Of a DNA stretch of 64,000 nucleotides, positions 12,483 through 24,868 are shown one piece after another; position 1 is the first letter of the stretch; each line of letters begins with the position of its first letter. Made by a program: the position numbers and the translations under genes. This stretch comes from Ephydatia muelleri (taxonomy: Eukaryota > Porifera > Demospongiae > Spongillida > Spongillidae): positions 1,173,453 through 1,237,452 of the forward strand of contig JABACO010000018.1 of assembly GCA_013339895.1 (NCBI GenBank), written 5' to 3'. The notes beneath the pieces are model-generated. The model saw only the letters and a program-made list of their open reading frames with translations, did no database searches and had not been told where the DNA came from.

Positions 12483-13260
12483 ATGGGAATGGAACGTTTA
12501 GCACTGCTGGCACTAGTCCTCTCATCCATCAGTGCAGCCCCTGTCCTCAAGGACACCAAGTGCGCCGGTATCCTCAACAAATCACCAATGGCCCCCATCA
12601 CTGCATTTAATGCAGCGGGCATCAGTGAGATCAAAAGAGTGACCGCTTCTCTGCTTCAAGCAATTGGAGCTCTAATGGAACAGCTCTATGTAGTCTCGTA
12701 CCCAGACCCATGTTTTCACAGCAGCGGATGTATTACATCACCGGTGATGTAATCCACCCGCAGCTGTGGGAATCAGGGTCTGGGTACGAGACTAAGCTCT
12801 ATGTATGTCATGCGCATTTCTGTGTAATGTTTGCATGATAACGTTGTTTGACTGGCATTTGTGTTCCCACAGGAAACCTTTAAAATCAGCAACCCTTATC
12901 ACCATCCTTGCAATAGTGCGGTGGTAAGAAGCCTCGACAGTGGCTTGAATGTAGGTCTCGTGGTTCTTCTTTCCATGCGTGATCGACATTTTTAATGCAT
13001 GAATGTGGAAAGTACTCATCCATATATTTCGTGCAGGTATTCACGGAGGGACCTATAAAACCACTGTATACAACTTTGCATGCAAAGTTTTGTTGTGTGC
13101 CGTTGAAGAGTTCGATCATCATATCGTAAAGTCTGAGTTGTTCAAAAGGTAGTAGTCTGATATATGGCGAGTCTTTCTGTTACATGATTCCATTCAGTTG
13201 TGTGTATTTTATAATTATTATTGATTTTTATTTATTTCATGCAAGATTTTGGTTAATTGT
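12483..13260 (+). pseudogene. Decayed array copy C of the secreted-protein gene
   Basis: Exon 1 (12483-12689) and exon 2 (12873-12923) match copies A and B. A 104-bp transposon sits one base after exon 1, changing the splice donor from GTATGT to GTAGTC; read through, the frame ends at a stop inside the insert. After the exon 3 acceptor (about 13037) the sequence no longer continues into exon 3. Instead, 13075-13135 is the reverse complement of the end of exon 5 and its 3' flank, and 13141-13183 is the reverse complement of the start of exon 3. Direct 3'-flank sequence resumes near 13184. Exon 4 and most of exons 3 and 5 are missing, so no full product is possible. Confidence 0.8.
12691..12794. 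mobile_element. 104-bp MITE with 9-bp target duplication
   Basis: The ends are perfect inverted repeats (TAGTCTCGTACCCAGACCC), and the centre is itself palindromic (ATTACATCACCGGTGATGTAAT is split around 12742). AGCTCTATG is present on both sides (12682-12690 and 12795-12803) and once at the empty site in copies A and B, giving a 9-bp duplication. That length suits Mutator-like transposons. The terminal word TAGTCTCGTACCCA also appears at the inner ends of the foldback element at 29470 and 32028. Confidence 0.85.
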
Positions 13261-13606
13261 GCAAGCAGAGGTGACATTCCTATGCGAGATTAAATCTGAA
13301 AGAACGTGTATCATTAATTTGACAAGGAATCATCAATATTATACTATAGAAAGACACTGCATGGACTATAGATCGTCAAATGCACGCACTTGGTATATGC
13401 GATCTGCATCAGATCTGTTGGAAGGTGGGGCCGAGTAGTGCGTACATGTATAGCTGAATCTCTCACCGGTAAAACATATACTATAAGGAACTTTTACATT
13501 TTGCAGAATCCATTTATTCTTTTCGACTCCTCCGATGCTTATATATCGACTGAAGTAAGGTTGCATAGCGACCCTCGAGCGTTTGTGCGACACATCATCA
13601 TTGCAT

Positions 13607-14236
<630 letters not shown>

Positions 14237-14490
14237 CAAAAACCCCAGGTACTAGGTGTCATTTGTCGCGGTCAGTTCGAAAAATAGCTACTTAACCGCA
14301 CGACGTAAGACTAGCGCATGCGCGACAATTGCGTAGTTGTTTGGGACCATGTGAACTCCGTTAAATAACTACTACATTGTATGTGAAAAACAACGCTGCC
14401 TATGCTATAGTCTGTTTTAAAACCTCGGAGTAATCCATTTATTGTAGTGCATTTCTTTTAAGCCGAGTTACCCATTAATCACAGCCATAG

Positions 14491-15268
14491 CAGGGGCGGA
14501 TTTATAGGGGGGGGGGGGGGGGGGGGGGGTCCAGGGGGTCCGGACCCCCCCTTTCCTATATGAAGAATGACGTATGCATACTGTAATCTATGCAGCGTTC
14601 TGCATGTTACCGTCCTTGGATTTGCAAGATTGCACATCGTTCTGGGGTATATATCGATCTAATTAAATCCTCTTACATGTGTATTAATGAAATATTTAAT
14701 CGCGCGATCGATCGAATGGTGCGTGTGAGCAGGAATTGAGGTAAGCGATCAAAAGACGTGAATGGGATGGATCTCAGATTCTTTTCCTCAGAAAACAGAT
14801 AGCTATAGAGCTAAGTAAACTAAAAATACTAATACTATAGTAAAACATACATGAGTCGTTTATAGACCGCTGGTGGTTGGCCACGTGCACGCTCGGTCAC
14901 AAATTCACAAAAGATTTGCGTCACGAATTTAATTGCTGAGCAGTAGGAACTATAGCATTGTGAAGAATGAACAGTTTTCTCGTCGCTATCCATGCAGGCT
15001 CCAGTAATCCGGATATCGCGTGATGCATGTCACACAATAATATATTCATATTTGCGGTCGAATAAGGTCTATATGCATGTATTGGATATCACTGTGAATT
15101 TCATGCTAAATAAACGCAAAAGCAAAAAAGAGGCTGGGGCGAAGCCCCAGACCCCACTGAGGAAGCTATCAGCGCTCCCCCAGACCCCCCTGCTGTCACG
15201 GGAGGGGGCACGCCCCCTCCCCCAGTTGTATCAGACCCCCCTTTCCCAAAATCCTGGATCCGCCCCTG
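14491..15268. mobile_element. 0.78 kb non-autonomous DNA transposon (CAGGGGCGGAT ends)
   Basis: The left end CAGGGGCGGATTTATAGGG and the right end CCTGGATCCGCCCCTG are inverted repeats. CATAG lies directly outside both ends, a possible 5-bp target duplication. A poly-G run (about 14509-14529) and GGGGGTCCGGACCCCCC lie just inside the left end. The right part is rich in CCCCAGACCCC words. I see no transposase. hAT-like ends are plausible, though a hAT would normally duplicate 8 bp. Confidence 0.65.
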
Positions 15269-15502
15269 CATAGCTAGCGGCGGGGTAGTTTTCCTACTTC
15301 ACACTTTGTGCGGCCAACCCAACAAAAATATTGACTGCTACGCGTCAGATTAGTATAAAATTGCTGCAGCGCATTACATGAGTCGTAGATACTGACACGA
15401 TAATGATTTTTGGAGAAAGTGAATATAGGTTTACAGTCACGTGCGCCCATTCCACGCACACTCGCAAAAATAAAAACAAAAAACAAAACATCGATTTGCA
15501 AA

Positions 15503-16697
15503 ATGATGTGCAGCACACAGCGACCTCCGTCCGTGAGGCTTGCCAGCGTGAAGCACCAACTGTACCATCCCCAGCTGCCCACGCTGAGGCGGATGAGCAT
15601 GGACACTGTTCTACACAAGCTGACCACCGAGCATAGCAGACACATCACCAGCTGTGAACCAGGTGCGTAAAAATAAGCAGCCCCCTTGAACGAACCTTAA
15701 GCAAATTATTTATATCCTCCAAGAGAATTTTTTGAGTGCAAGAAGCACGCTGGTTACTAAGGCACCAGCAATACCTTGTCGAGTAAGTTACAAAAAGGGT
15801 TACGAGAGTGTTAGCATTTGAAAATCCTTCGCGCAAAACCAGCGTGACCGTTTGCTCATTATTTTCGTGTTCGCTTTCGTTTATTGTGTTAGCCTTCTAA
15901 TGGTACAAAAGAGCTAGCTACACTTCGGCAGCGGTCGTGCATGATTTGTCAACAAAACTGATGCCTTGTATGGCGCGCGAACTGAAGTCATGGCGATTAG
16001 TATTTAAATGATAATAATAAAAGAAATCATAGATACTATCTATGGTGCAATATGAATAGTTGAACTGTCTTGTCAGGGCCCCATCATTACTCCGTACATT
16101 GTGGTGTTAAAGGTGAAGTTAAGATTGGTTGTCGTGCATGCAGGGAATAGTATTAGGTCAAGCCAAGACCGAGCAAGTGCCATTTACACGCATATACGGG
16201 GCTACCACACGTAGAAGGCAGCAATATTATAATCACACCTCGTTCTCGCATACCAGCGAATTCTCGACCGAACAACTAAATCAACAATGCGCACAATTGC
16301 AACACGGTAAACTTGAATTCATTAACACTTTATTATCAAGATGAAGCATTAACTATGTACTTCCCACAGCAACACAGATGCGTGGAGGAAACTACTTGGA
16401 ACAGTTCAGACGAACAATAGTGGTGGTGAGAACGTTCGCATGTTTTACAAAAGAATTACGATAGAACGTTCCAACGTATTTTTTTTCTGGTGCAATCCTC
16501 AGATCTTTACTTCAGCGGACTGGCCGTACGTGACAAGCACCCCTCCATCACCTCTTCATGGCAGGTTCGGCGGTGACTCTATGTCCCATTACTTTGGTGA
16601 CCAACTTCCTCTCCACAATTACCTACAGACCACCATCAGCAACTTAACAGGACCGCATCGTCCCAAGTCTTCCAAACCCATGCCAGCAACTTCGTAG
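15503..16697 (+). CDS. Unrecognised five-exon gene
   Basis: I do not recognise this protein. Exons 15503-15662, 16144-16210, 16257-16306, 16370-16425 and 16503-16697 join through GT-AG introns with matching phases (1, 2, 1, 0) into a frame of 175 residues. The 46-bp second intron is very short. The N-terminal exon is basic and His/Arg-rich; the C-terminal exon is rich in Pro, Ser and His. There is no signal peptide, membrane span or known motif. Splice-like sites continue downstream (CAGCAGATACAG near 16761 and CAGACCTGGAAC near 16858), so the last exon could instead be spliced onward to a stop near 16888. Phase agreement is the main support. Confidence 0.45.
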
Positions 16698-17025
16698 TAA
16701 GCTTTGCTCTCTCTCTCTCTTTTCAAGCAACCCTAAATGCACGTGGCTTTCTTTCCCACAGCAGCAGATACAGAATTTCAAGGTAACAATTTCACTGCAG
16801 TCAACAATAATTGCTTTAATTAACTTTGAACTCTCGTGATTTCCCGATCTCTGCAGCAGACCTGGAACAGCCACACCATGGAGGCAGTGACCGACACTCC
16901 CAACCCACATCAACTGAAACTATCATTACCAGCTTTTCTAGTTTCTATGTAGCTTGGAGGAAAAGAAAAATCATAGAACATCTAATGACCATTTTAGAAT
17001 AGTTTGCCTATGTCCATTTCTGCTC

Positions 17026-18586
17026 TCACAGCTCAAACTTTCTGAGCACATTCTGCTTCTTGATCAGCTCATCACTCTTTTTGGAAGAGATGTCACCACC
17101 TTTGTGAGGAGGAGGGGTTGGAGCAGGGGATGGTAAGAGAGGTACATGTCATGAGGGAGGAGGATGACAACCCAACCCCCCAAAATGCAACAACAAAATA
17201 GTGCAGTTGTAGGTGGTATACTTACTCAGAATACGGCCAAGTCGCTCATTTTCAGCCTTCACAAACTCTCCCCCCTTCTCTTGCACCTTCTTCATAACCT
17301 TAACATAATACTCGGCACTGCAGATAAATTATAGATAGTAAAATGGCTATCCAGAACCTCATCCCCTTCCCTCTCCCCACCCTCCTTCCACTGTTCATGG
17401 GTTTTAAGACCGAGGGAGAGGGCAAGTTTAAATATATATACGAGCATAAACTGGACATGCATACGATTATCAGCTGAAAAAAGGAGGGAAGTTTCACAAG
17501 CATACAGCAAGAGTGTATAGTGAAGGGGTTGCACTATGATGGGTGTATCAGAAAGGAGTGGGGGGTGCTTAGGGAACACATGGAAAGTACGCCCATAATT
17601 GCACGCTTGCACATACTAGCTGAATAAGGAGTTTCGTAGTACATCTCTTCTAGCATGCTTTCTATACACACAATTTAACATGTAGCCTATATAAATGCCA
17701 GAGCAAGCCATTCTTCTGACTATACATTACAATAGTTGTTACACCTTTTGAGATTGGACATTAACTGTTCACGTGAATCCGTTTTTAAGCTGAATTACAT
17801 TTTACGTCACAACTTTCGCCAAGAACCACCCCATCACACAAAGTCAGTAATACACACATACAGTGCCCGCCTGTATTCCGCAAATCTAGAATAGCAAACC
17901 CTTTCGAAGCCTAGTTGTACAGCACAGTTGTAGTCAAAACTATTATGTGGGGTTGAAGTAAAAATGAATTTCTGATGGCGCAAAATACCAAAGAAGCCAT
18001 GTACCACACAGCTGTATGCATCATATCTGCAAATTGCTCTGCCTCCCTCCCCCAAAACTCACTGTGCATCACTGCTTGCAGATGCAGCAGCTGCTGCCTC
18101 TGCAAGAATCTGCTCACGATTCGCCTCTTCCGCCATGAACTTGCTGGCCAATGGGTTCAAATCCTCAACAACACCAGCCTGCACATTGAAGCAGACAAAC
18201 CCCACACATAGTGAGTGTTAAGGCCCCTTGTTCTAACACTGCATGTGACACAAGGAGTATTAAAGCCCCTTGTTCTAACACTGCATGTTTTGAAGCACCT
18301 CTCTTCTGATTTCACACCTTCATCTCCAACAACTCCCACACATCATTTTTACTTGAAGCCCAACATAATCAATTTCAATGCACAATACTACTGAATGGTG
18401 CTACTGAATGGTGTTTCAATAGTCCCACTGTTACACATGCACCCACCCATGCAATGTAACCCCCCCCCCCCCCCCCCCCCCCCACTCACCAGTGGGCTTA
18501 GCTTTCCTCCCACCATTCTGAAGGTACCACAATTCTTGTTCAAGAACAGCACAAAATCATCAGCTGCACGACCTTCATTGTACTGG

Positions 18587-18660
<74 letters not shown>

Positions 18661-18930
18661 GGTTAAATATAAATCAGATCAATCACACTTCGCACTCACG
18701 TCTGTTCCGTCCTTGTTATCTTTAGGGAAGAACTTGATGGTGGGATACCCCTGTACACCATACCTGACAACACCAAGGCAAAAGAAGTCAACATGCTCCC
18801 TCCTCCCCAAACCCTTCCACTTACCTTGAAGCCAAGTCCCTCTGTGCATCAGCATCCACTCTCGCAACCACACACTGCAACATGTGCCAATTTGATTATT
18901 TTATTGTGATAGACACATCTCCAATGCAAG

Positions 18931-18990
<60 letters not shown>

Positions 18991-20547
18991 CACACACACA
19001 CACACACACACACACAACACACACACACACAACCCCTCACAGAATGATTTGACGACACACACCACACTCCACGAAAGGGACTCACATTTTCTTCATTCTT
19101 GTACGTGGCACCCACTTCCTCATACGTAGGTGCCAATGCTTTGCAGTGGCCACACCCTTTTTTAAACAAAGAGAAAGGGATGTGGTTATTACTGTGAACA
19201 ATTTTGCAGTTAGCCACACACCCGCGTATAGTTGCCTATTCTCGAGTCGTGCCAAATATTTTCTGTTATTAAAACTTATTACATAGGGAGGAATGCAATT
19301 TGTTTAATAATTATTAATTAACAGAAGCTAATTGGCACGACTTGAGAATAGGCAACTGTCCAGACCCTCCATCCACACGTGAGGGTGTGGCTACACCGGA
19401 CTACACGTGAGGGTGTGGCTACACCGGACTACGTTGCAGTAACATGTGTCTGGTTTCGTTTGCTGCATACCAACTTGTCCTTCCTCACCACCCTTCATCT
19501 CTCACTTCTCAGTACTACACACCTCACCTCCCTGCACTCACACCTCACCTCTCCTCCCTGCACTCACACCTCACCTCTCCTCCCTGCACTCACACCCTCA
19601 CCTCCTCCATGCACTCACACCCTCACCTCCTCCCTGCACTCACACCTCATCTCTCCTCCCTGCACTCACCCTCACCTCCTCCCTGCACTCACACCTCACC
19701 TCTCCTCCCTGCACTCACCCTCACCTCCTCCCTGCACTCACACCTCATCTCTCCTCCCTGCACTCACCCTCACCTCCTCCCTGCACTCACACCTCACCTC
19801 TCCTCCCTGCACTCACCCTCACCTCCTCCCTGCACTCACCCTCACCTCCTCCCTGCACTCACCCTCACCTCCTCCCTGCACTCACCCTCACCTCCTCCCT
19901 GCACTCACACCTCACCTCTCCTCCCTGTACTCACACCTCACATCCTCCCTGCACTCACATGGGGCATAGAACTCCACCAGAACGTTCTTTGTGGGGTCCT
20001 TCACAATGCTATCAAAGTTTTCAGTAGTCAAATCCACCACTGCGCTTGCTGCTTTCTTCACACGACCCCGAGTGCCTGAGATGTGGGAATGCACATGCAC
20101 AGTGATATTGTTGCCTCTTAACTGTTCTCCTCCCCCCCCCCTCTCCCCACACAAACTGCTACAGGTGACTGTATGCTAGGTGCAATATGTTGCATGCAAT
20201 ATTTAATGGCACTTTGTACCTATCTTGAGAAAAACAAACAAACCAAGAAGTACACAAGCTTCAGGTCAGTTAGAGCGCTTTGTAACAAGCATATCTGTTG
20301 GTCTTACCACTCAATTACTAGTTTCACTGTGTCATGTCTCAAGTCCAAGTAGACAACGTTTTTGCATGCAATAAAGATTATTATACATTGATGGTTTCTT
20401 TTCACATTGCCTCGAATAGGACACCTCTGTATGCGAGGCAACATGTTGTGTTGTGCACAACACAAAAATCGTCAGCATACACCCAGGCAACATGTTACCT
20501 AGGTGTATGGACACAAAATACTAACACACAATACACCACACAAATAA

Positions 20548-20628
<81 letters not shown>

Positions 20629-20651
20629 GCATACCAACCAACCAACTAACC

Positions 20652-20694
<43 letters not shown>

Positions 20695-21438
20695 CATCAT
20701 CCACAAACACAAATAACACAACAAAGTTCAAATTTACTCTTCCAGAGGTTATGATTTTAACCCTTTTGCCGTTTCTCTACTTTAACCCTTCAGCAACCTA
20801 TTCTCTGGCGCTTACCAGACTTGCTATTAATGAACTGAATAATATCTTCAGCGGCCCTGCCACCATTGTAACTGTTGGATGGCAGCGGAGGCCGGGGTGG
20901 GGTGGGGGGTTGAGTGTTTGAAATGGAGAGGAGGAAAGAATATGTGAGCGCGTAACGTTACGCATTCGATACACAACGCTCTTACGTACTCTTCAGGGTC
21001 CTTGCTACCCTTGGGGAAAAACTTGAGCGTTGGGAATCCCTGAACACCGAAACGAGAGCCTAGTTCTTTCTCCGCGTCCGCGTCGACCTTAGCGATGATG
21101 ACATCGGCCACATTATCAAACGCTTTCCCAACTTCCTCGTAGGCCGGGGCTAGATGCTTGCAGTGTCCGCACCCTAGGAAATAGTTAAAAACAGGTTATT
21201 TCCAAGAAAGTGCATACCAAATATGGACTTACACGGTGCGTAGAACTCAACAAAGGCGGCTTTGTCTCCGTTCACGAACTGGATACGGACAAATAGGATA
21301 AGGTGAGTAACAAACTGGGCGCGCTCGCACCGCATTAGTTGCCTGTACCTGATCAAAATTGCTATTGTCCAGCTGTATAACGCCGCAACTGATCGGCACC
21401 GCGAACGCACACAACGCCAAAACCACGAGTCTCATCAT
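17026..21438 (-). CDS. Protein disulfide isomerase with two thioredoxin domains and an ERp29-like C-terminus
   Basis: It forms and reshuffles disulfide bonds in the ER lumen. Exon 1 (21349-21438) encodes a signal peptide (MMRLVVLALCAFAVPISCG). Both thioredoxin domains have an APWCGHCK active site, and each is split by an intron inside the Trp codon (first site 21243/21175, second 19959/19158), a sign of domain duplication. Each is followed by VDADAE/Q...GVQGFPT/GVQGYPT and YNGGRAAEDI/YNEGRAADDF. The C-terminal exons (about 18068-18178, 17230-17320 and 17026-17098) form a Glu/Ala/Lys-rich helical region like the D domain of ERp29, as in two-domain PDIs of plants and Dictyostelium. The protein ends RKFEL; KFEL is a variant of the KDEL retrieval signal. 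Introns hold CA repeats, a small MITE and a minisatellite. I cannot assign a standard symbol with confidence. Confidence 0.9.
18463..18483. repeat. Poly-C run in a disulfide isomerase intron
   Basis: A run of about 21 C lies just beyond the donor of the exon ending KLSPL (the gene is on the other strand, so it is poly-G in the transcript). Confidence 0.9.
18589..18660. repeat. (CA)n microsatellite in a disulfide isomerase intron
   Basis: A simple CA run lies just upstream (in transcript sense) of the YNEGRAADDF exon, where it reads as (TG)n before the acceptor. Confidence 0.95.
18932..19031. repeat. (CA)n microsatellite in a disulfide isomerase intron
   Basis: CA run with two AACA interruptions inside the intron between the second CGHC exon and the VDADAQ exon. 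Confidence 0.95.
19230..19357. mobile_element. 128-bp MITE in a disulfide isomerase intron
   Basis: The ends AGTTGCCTATTCTCGAGTCG and, inverted, AGTTGCCTATTCTCAAGTCG match over about 27 bases and enclose an A/T-rich core with AATTATTAATTAA. No clear target duplication is visible. It is non-coding. Confidence 0.7.
19505..19956. repeat. Minisatellite made of 5' splice-site sequence (disulfide isomerase intron)
   Basis: Units of about 19-26 bp built from CTCACCTC and CTCCCTGCACTCAC repeat about 20 times. In transcript sense each reads GTGAGTGCAGGGAGGA or a close variant, which is the donor sequence that directly follows the exon ending at 19959. Nearly every unit therefore carries a consensus-like GTGAGT. 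Confidence 0.85.
20552..20692. repeat. Two (CA)n blocks in a disulfide isomerase intron
   Basis: CA runs at 20552-20627 and 20657-20692 are separated by a short AACCAACC-type spacer. Confidence 0.95.
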
Positions 21439-21974
21439 TTCCCCTCCTTGACCTCACGGCGTACACACGTTTAAAATTAAAGTGATTAAGCACGTGAGTG
21501 CGACAACCGCAAGTTATATTGTTATTTGTTTTGATTATTGTAACATTAAAAAATTGACCGATTACTATTAACCAGCACACGTACACGTGGAAAGCAGCAA
21601 TGGCAGTTGATACGTCTTCGGCTACTGGCACAGGGAGACTCAAAAATTCAGTAGTAGTAACCTTGGGAGCAGTAAAGTAGTGTCGTTTGTGTGGTGGAAG
21701 GGGCTACTGAAGTATCCATGATGCAAATCAAATACCAAGTACACGAAAAAGAAGTAGACGAGGCGCTGAATGCGTGACAGGCACGTCCATTAGCACACAC
21801 ACGTGCACACAAACTAAACGCAACAACCTTACTACAACTGACTTGCCAGCTATAATCAGAGCAAGATACACACCCTTAAATAGGGTACAGCATATTCTAA
21901 GATTCTAAGAAACTAAATTACAAGTTCTTCACTGATCTTGTTACAATACTACAAGTGTATTCTACTTGCTTCCA

Positions 21975-24868
21975 TCAAGGTTCAGACTGGTGTCTGGCCA
22001 AGGCTATTGGCAATAGGTCACCGCTTTTTCCTTCAAAGTGAAACCTGTCATGTGGCGACAACATGATGACGTCAAATGTCAATTGGTAGCTCTGAATTGA
22101 ATGAGAGTGTGAGGGGGTTGGAGTAATCTCACCTCAGTAGAGAGGTCACTGGTGTTTGTTCCAAGTTGAACTCAGCAACTGGCACTCCGCGGGCTGCCAC
22201 TACGGGTGCAAACCCAGCAGCAGGATAGACCACTGAGGAGGTGCCAACCTGCCAATGGACTCTTCATGACCAGATCATCCCACCATATGCACACCCACAC
22301 CACACAGCTTAGTTTCCAGGAAAAAGCTCAAGTGAAAATTGATTTGCGACTTTTCAAGAGGGGATGATGATATAAGACAGGAGGACATGCATATGACTAT
22401 CACATGCTTACAAGTATCTCTTATTAATACACAACTAGTCTGTACTGCTTCCAACTAATGCTATTCTGTGCCTGCCCCTTTTTTGAATAACTTGATGAAA
22501 GAGACAGCTCAAAGGCATAATCGTTCAACAGTCTTTAATTTAAAAGGTATTATTTTTCCATTTCCGTTTCCCTTTAATGGGAAAGGATATGACACGCCTT
22601 ACGGCCCCACCCATTAGCCCTGACTATATGACACGCCTTACGACCCCACCTATCAGCCCTGACTATATGACACGCCTTACGACCCCACCCATTAGCCCTG
22701 ACTATATGACACGCCTTACGGCCCCACCCATTAGCCCTGACTATATGACACGCCTTACGACCCCACCTATTAGCCCTGACTATATGACACGCCTTACGGC
22801 CCCACCTATCAGCCCTGACTATATGACACGCCCTACGGCCCCACCCATTAGCCCTGACTATATGACACGCCTTACGACCCCACCTATCAGCCCTGACTAT
22901 ATGACATGCCCTACGGCCACACCCATTAGCCCTGACTATAGATATGACACGCCCTACGGCCCCACCCATTAGCCCTGACTATATGACATGCCCTATGACC
23001 CCACCTATCAGCCCTGACTATATGACACGCCCTACGACCCCACCCATTAGCCCTGACTATAGACAGCCCCACCCATTAGCTCTGACTAAATGACACGCCC
23101 TACGGCCCCACCCATTAGCCCTGACTATATGACACGCCCTACGGCCACACCCATTAGCCCTGACTATATGACACGCCCTACGGCCACACCCATTAGCCCT
23201 GACTATATGACACGCCCTATGAATGACAATGATTGGCTCATTGGGACAACGACTTGACCAATTAAGTTGATTGTAGTCACTAATAGTTGACAAAAATCTT
23301 TTACTTCCCTTTCTTAAAAGCCTCCAGATCCCAGTAGCATGGGAGCAAAAGAACTCTTAAGGAACTATCAAGTGATTGCAACTAGCTAACAAATTTTGCA
23401 GATACCCTTCCCCCCTCCTCCCCCCATCCTCCTCATCTCTCACCAGCAGGCAAATGTCACACTCCATAAGAGCCTCTGATGCAGCCCTCATCACCTCTTC
23501 ATCTAGTCTCTCACCAAACCACACCACGTGGGGCCTCAGAAGGCCACCACACGCACCGCTGCTGCACCTGGGAGCACATACAAAGAATTGATTCACAGTG
23601 CCCGTGCTAAATGTTTAGGAACCTTGGAAGCTCCTCAAGAGGTATCTTTGCCTCCATGCTGCTGGGATCTGGGGCTCTTAACAAAAGAAAAGATAAGCGT
23701 TAATAACTGCACCAACTTTTTTTAATGCTGTCTAGATTTATAAACATGCAGTGTGTAAGTAGATAGGTTAGAAATGGAGTTGAATATTCATTATTGGGGT
23801 AGAGGATGGAGGAGAGAAAGCATCATACACGCACTCGTTTCTTAAAATATGCACGCATCAATAAACTGCTATATAATATGATGTGCCAGATATGCTCCAA
23901 TTGAAAATAAATATGACACACAAACCCTTTGTCTTGGAGTGCTGGCACGATGGGACTTGTAGTATTCTCCTCCACCACACCACACTTGGTGCATCGAGTA
24001 GCAAACAGTGACCCTGTGAAAGAGTTACATTTGATGGGGATGGGGGGGAGGAGGGGAGGGGAGGGGAGGGGAGGGGAGGGGAGGGGAGGGGAGGGGAGGG
24101 GAGGGGAGGGGAGGGGAGGGGAGGGGAGGGGAGGGGAGGGGAGGGGAGGGGAGGGGAGGGGAGGGGAGGGGAGGGGAGGGGAGGGGAGGGGAGGGGAGGG
24201 GAGGGGAGGGGAGGGGAGGGGAGGGGAGGGGAGGGGAGGGGAGGGGAGGGGAGGGGAGGGGAGGGGAGGGGAGGGGAGGGGAGGGGAGGGAGGGGAGGGG
24301 AGGGGAGGGGAGGGGAGGGGAGGGGAGGGGAGGGGAGGGGAGGGGAGGGGAGGGGAGGGGAGGGGAGGGGAGGGGAGGGGAGGGGAGGGGAGGGGAGGGG
24401 AGGCATCACGAGCTGCGTGGTCAAGGCTCACCATGAAGTTCTATAATCGATTTAGAGCCCGCTCGGTGGTGAAGGCGGTCGATATTCTGAGTCACAATAG
24501 TTACCTTTCTTCCCTGTGACTTGAGGCGGGCTTCAAGTTCTGCAATGGCCTTGTGACCGGGGTTGGGATCTTTGACTCGCATCAACTCGCGCCGGTAGTG
24601 ATAGAACTCCCACACCAGCGAAGGGTTGGCTTCGAAGGCTTCTGGCGTGGCGAGCTGCTGAGCAGCATACGTGCGCCACAGACCTCCTGCGCCTCTGCAC
24701 GAGCAGTAACGTCTATTTTTATCAACTGTTAATTGTTGTTTACCTAAAGGTCGGGACGCCACTTTCAGCACTAATCCCTGCACCAGAAAGAACTACAATA
24801 TTCTTTGCGATTGCTAGGGCATCCCTGAATGCATTCATATCACTCGAAGGTTGGGCCATGGAGGCCAT
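21975..24868 (-). CDS. SIRT5: Sirtuin 5-like NAD-dependent protein deacylase
   Basis: It removes negatively charged acyl groups (succinyl, malonyl, glutaryl) from lysines using NAD. Exon 1 (24744-24868) starts [14 protein letters not shown] and carries the NAD-binding [16 protein letters not shown]. Exon 2 (24432-24697) has [10 protein letters not shown], with the Tyr and Arg that define SIRT5 acyl specificity, and [13 protein letters not shown] with the catalytic His in the following exon region (IELHG). Exon 3 (about 23933-24018) has the CTKC zinc pair; exon 4 (about 23625-23685) reads [18 protein letters not shown]; exon 5 (about 23447-23585) has the second Cys pair and [13 protein letters not shown]. 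Exon 6 (about 22130-22248) has [10 protein letters not shown] and VPVAEFN, and exon 7 (21975-22056) has RFHFEG...[10 protein letters not shown] see no obvious mitochondrial presequence. Introns hold a 39-bp minisatellite and a GGGGA array. Confidence 0.93.
22577..23215. repeat. 39-bp minisatellite in a SIRT5 intron
   Basis: About 16 copies of a 39-bp unit (GACTATATGACACGCCTTAC plus GGCCCCACCCATTAGCCCT) lie between exons 5 and 6. The unit length is a multiple of three and is open on both strands, which creates false 13-residue-repeat frames. Variants CCTATCAGC/CCCATTAGC and CGACC/CGGCC are interspersed. Confidence 0.95.
24036..24402. repeat. (GGGGA)n array upstream of a SIRT5 acceptor
   Basis: About 73 copies of a 5-bp unit with one register slip near 24290. 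On the SIRT5 strand this is (TCCCC)n directly before the acceptor of exon 3, so it extends the polypyrimidine tract. Confidence 0.97.

Noticed and set aside
14992-15273. 93-residue frame ending in Pro-rich sequence
   Set aside because: It runs into the transposon terminal repeat and has no recognisable domain.
22574-23293. Long frames with 13-residue repeats on both strands
   Set aside because: The unit is 39 bp, so frames stay open by arithmetic. The region lies within a SIRT5 intron between two confirmed exons.
23823-24519. Pro/Leu/Ser and Gly/Arg repeat frames near 24 kb
   Set aside because: They translate the (GGGGA)n array.
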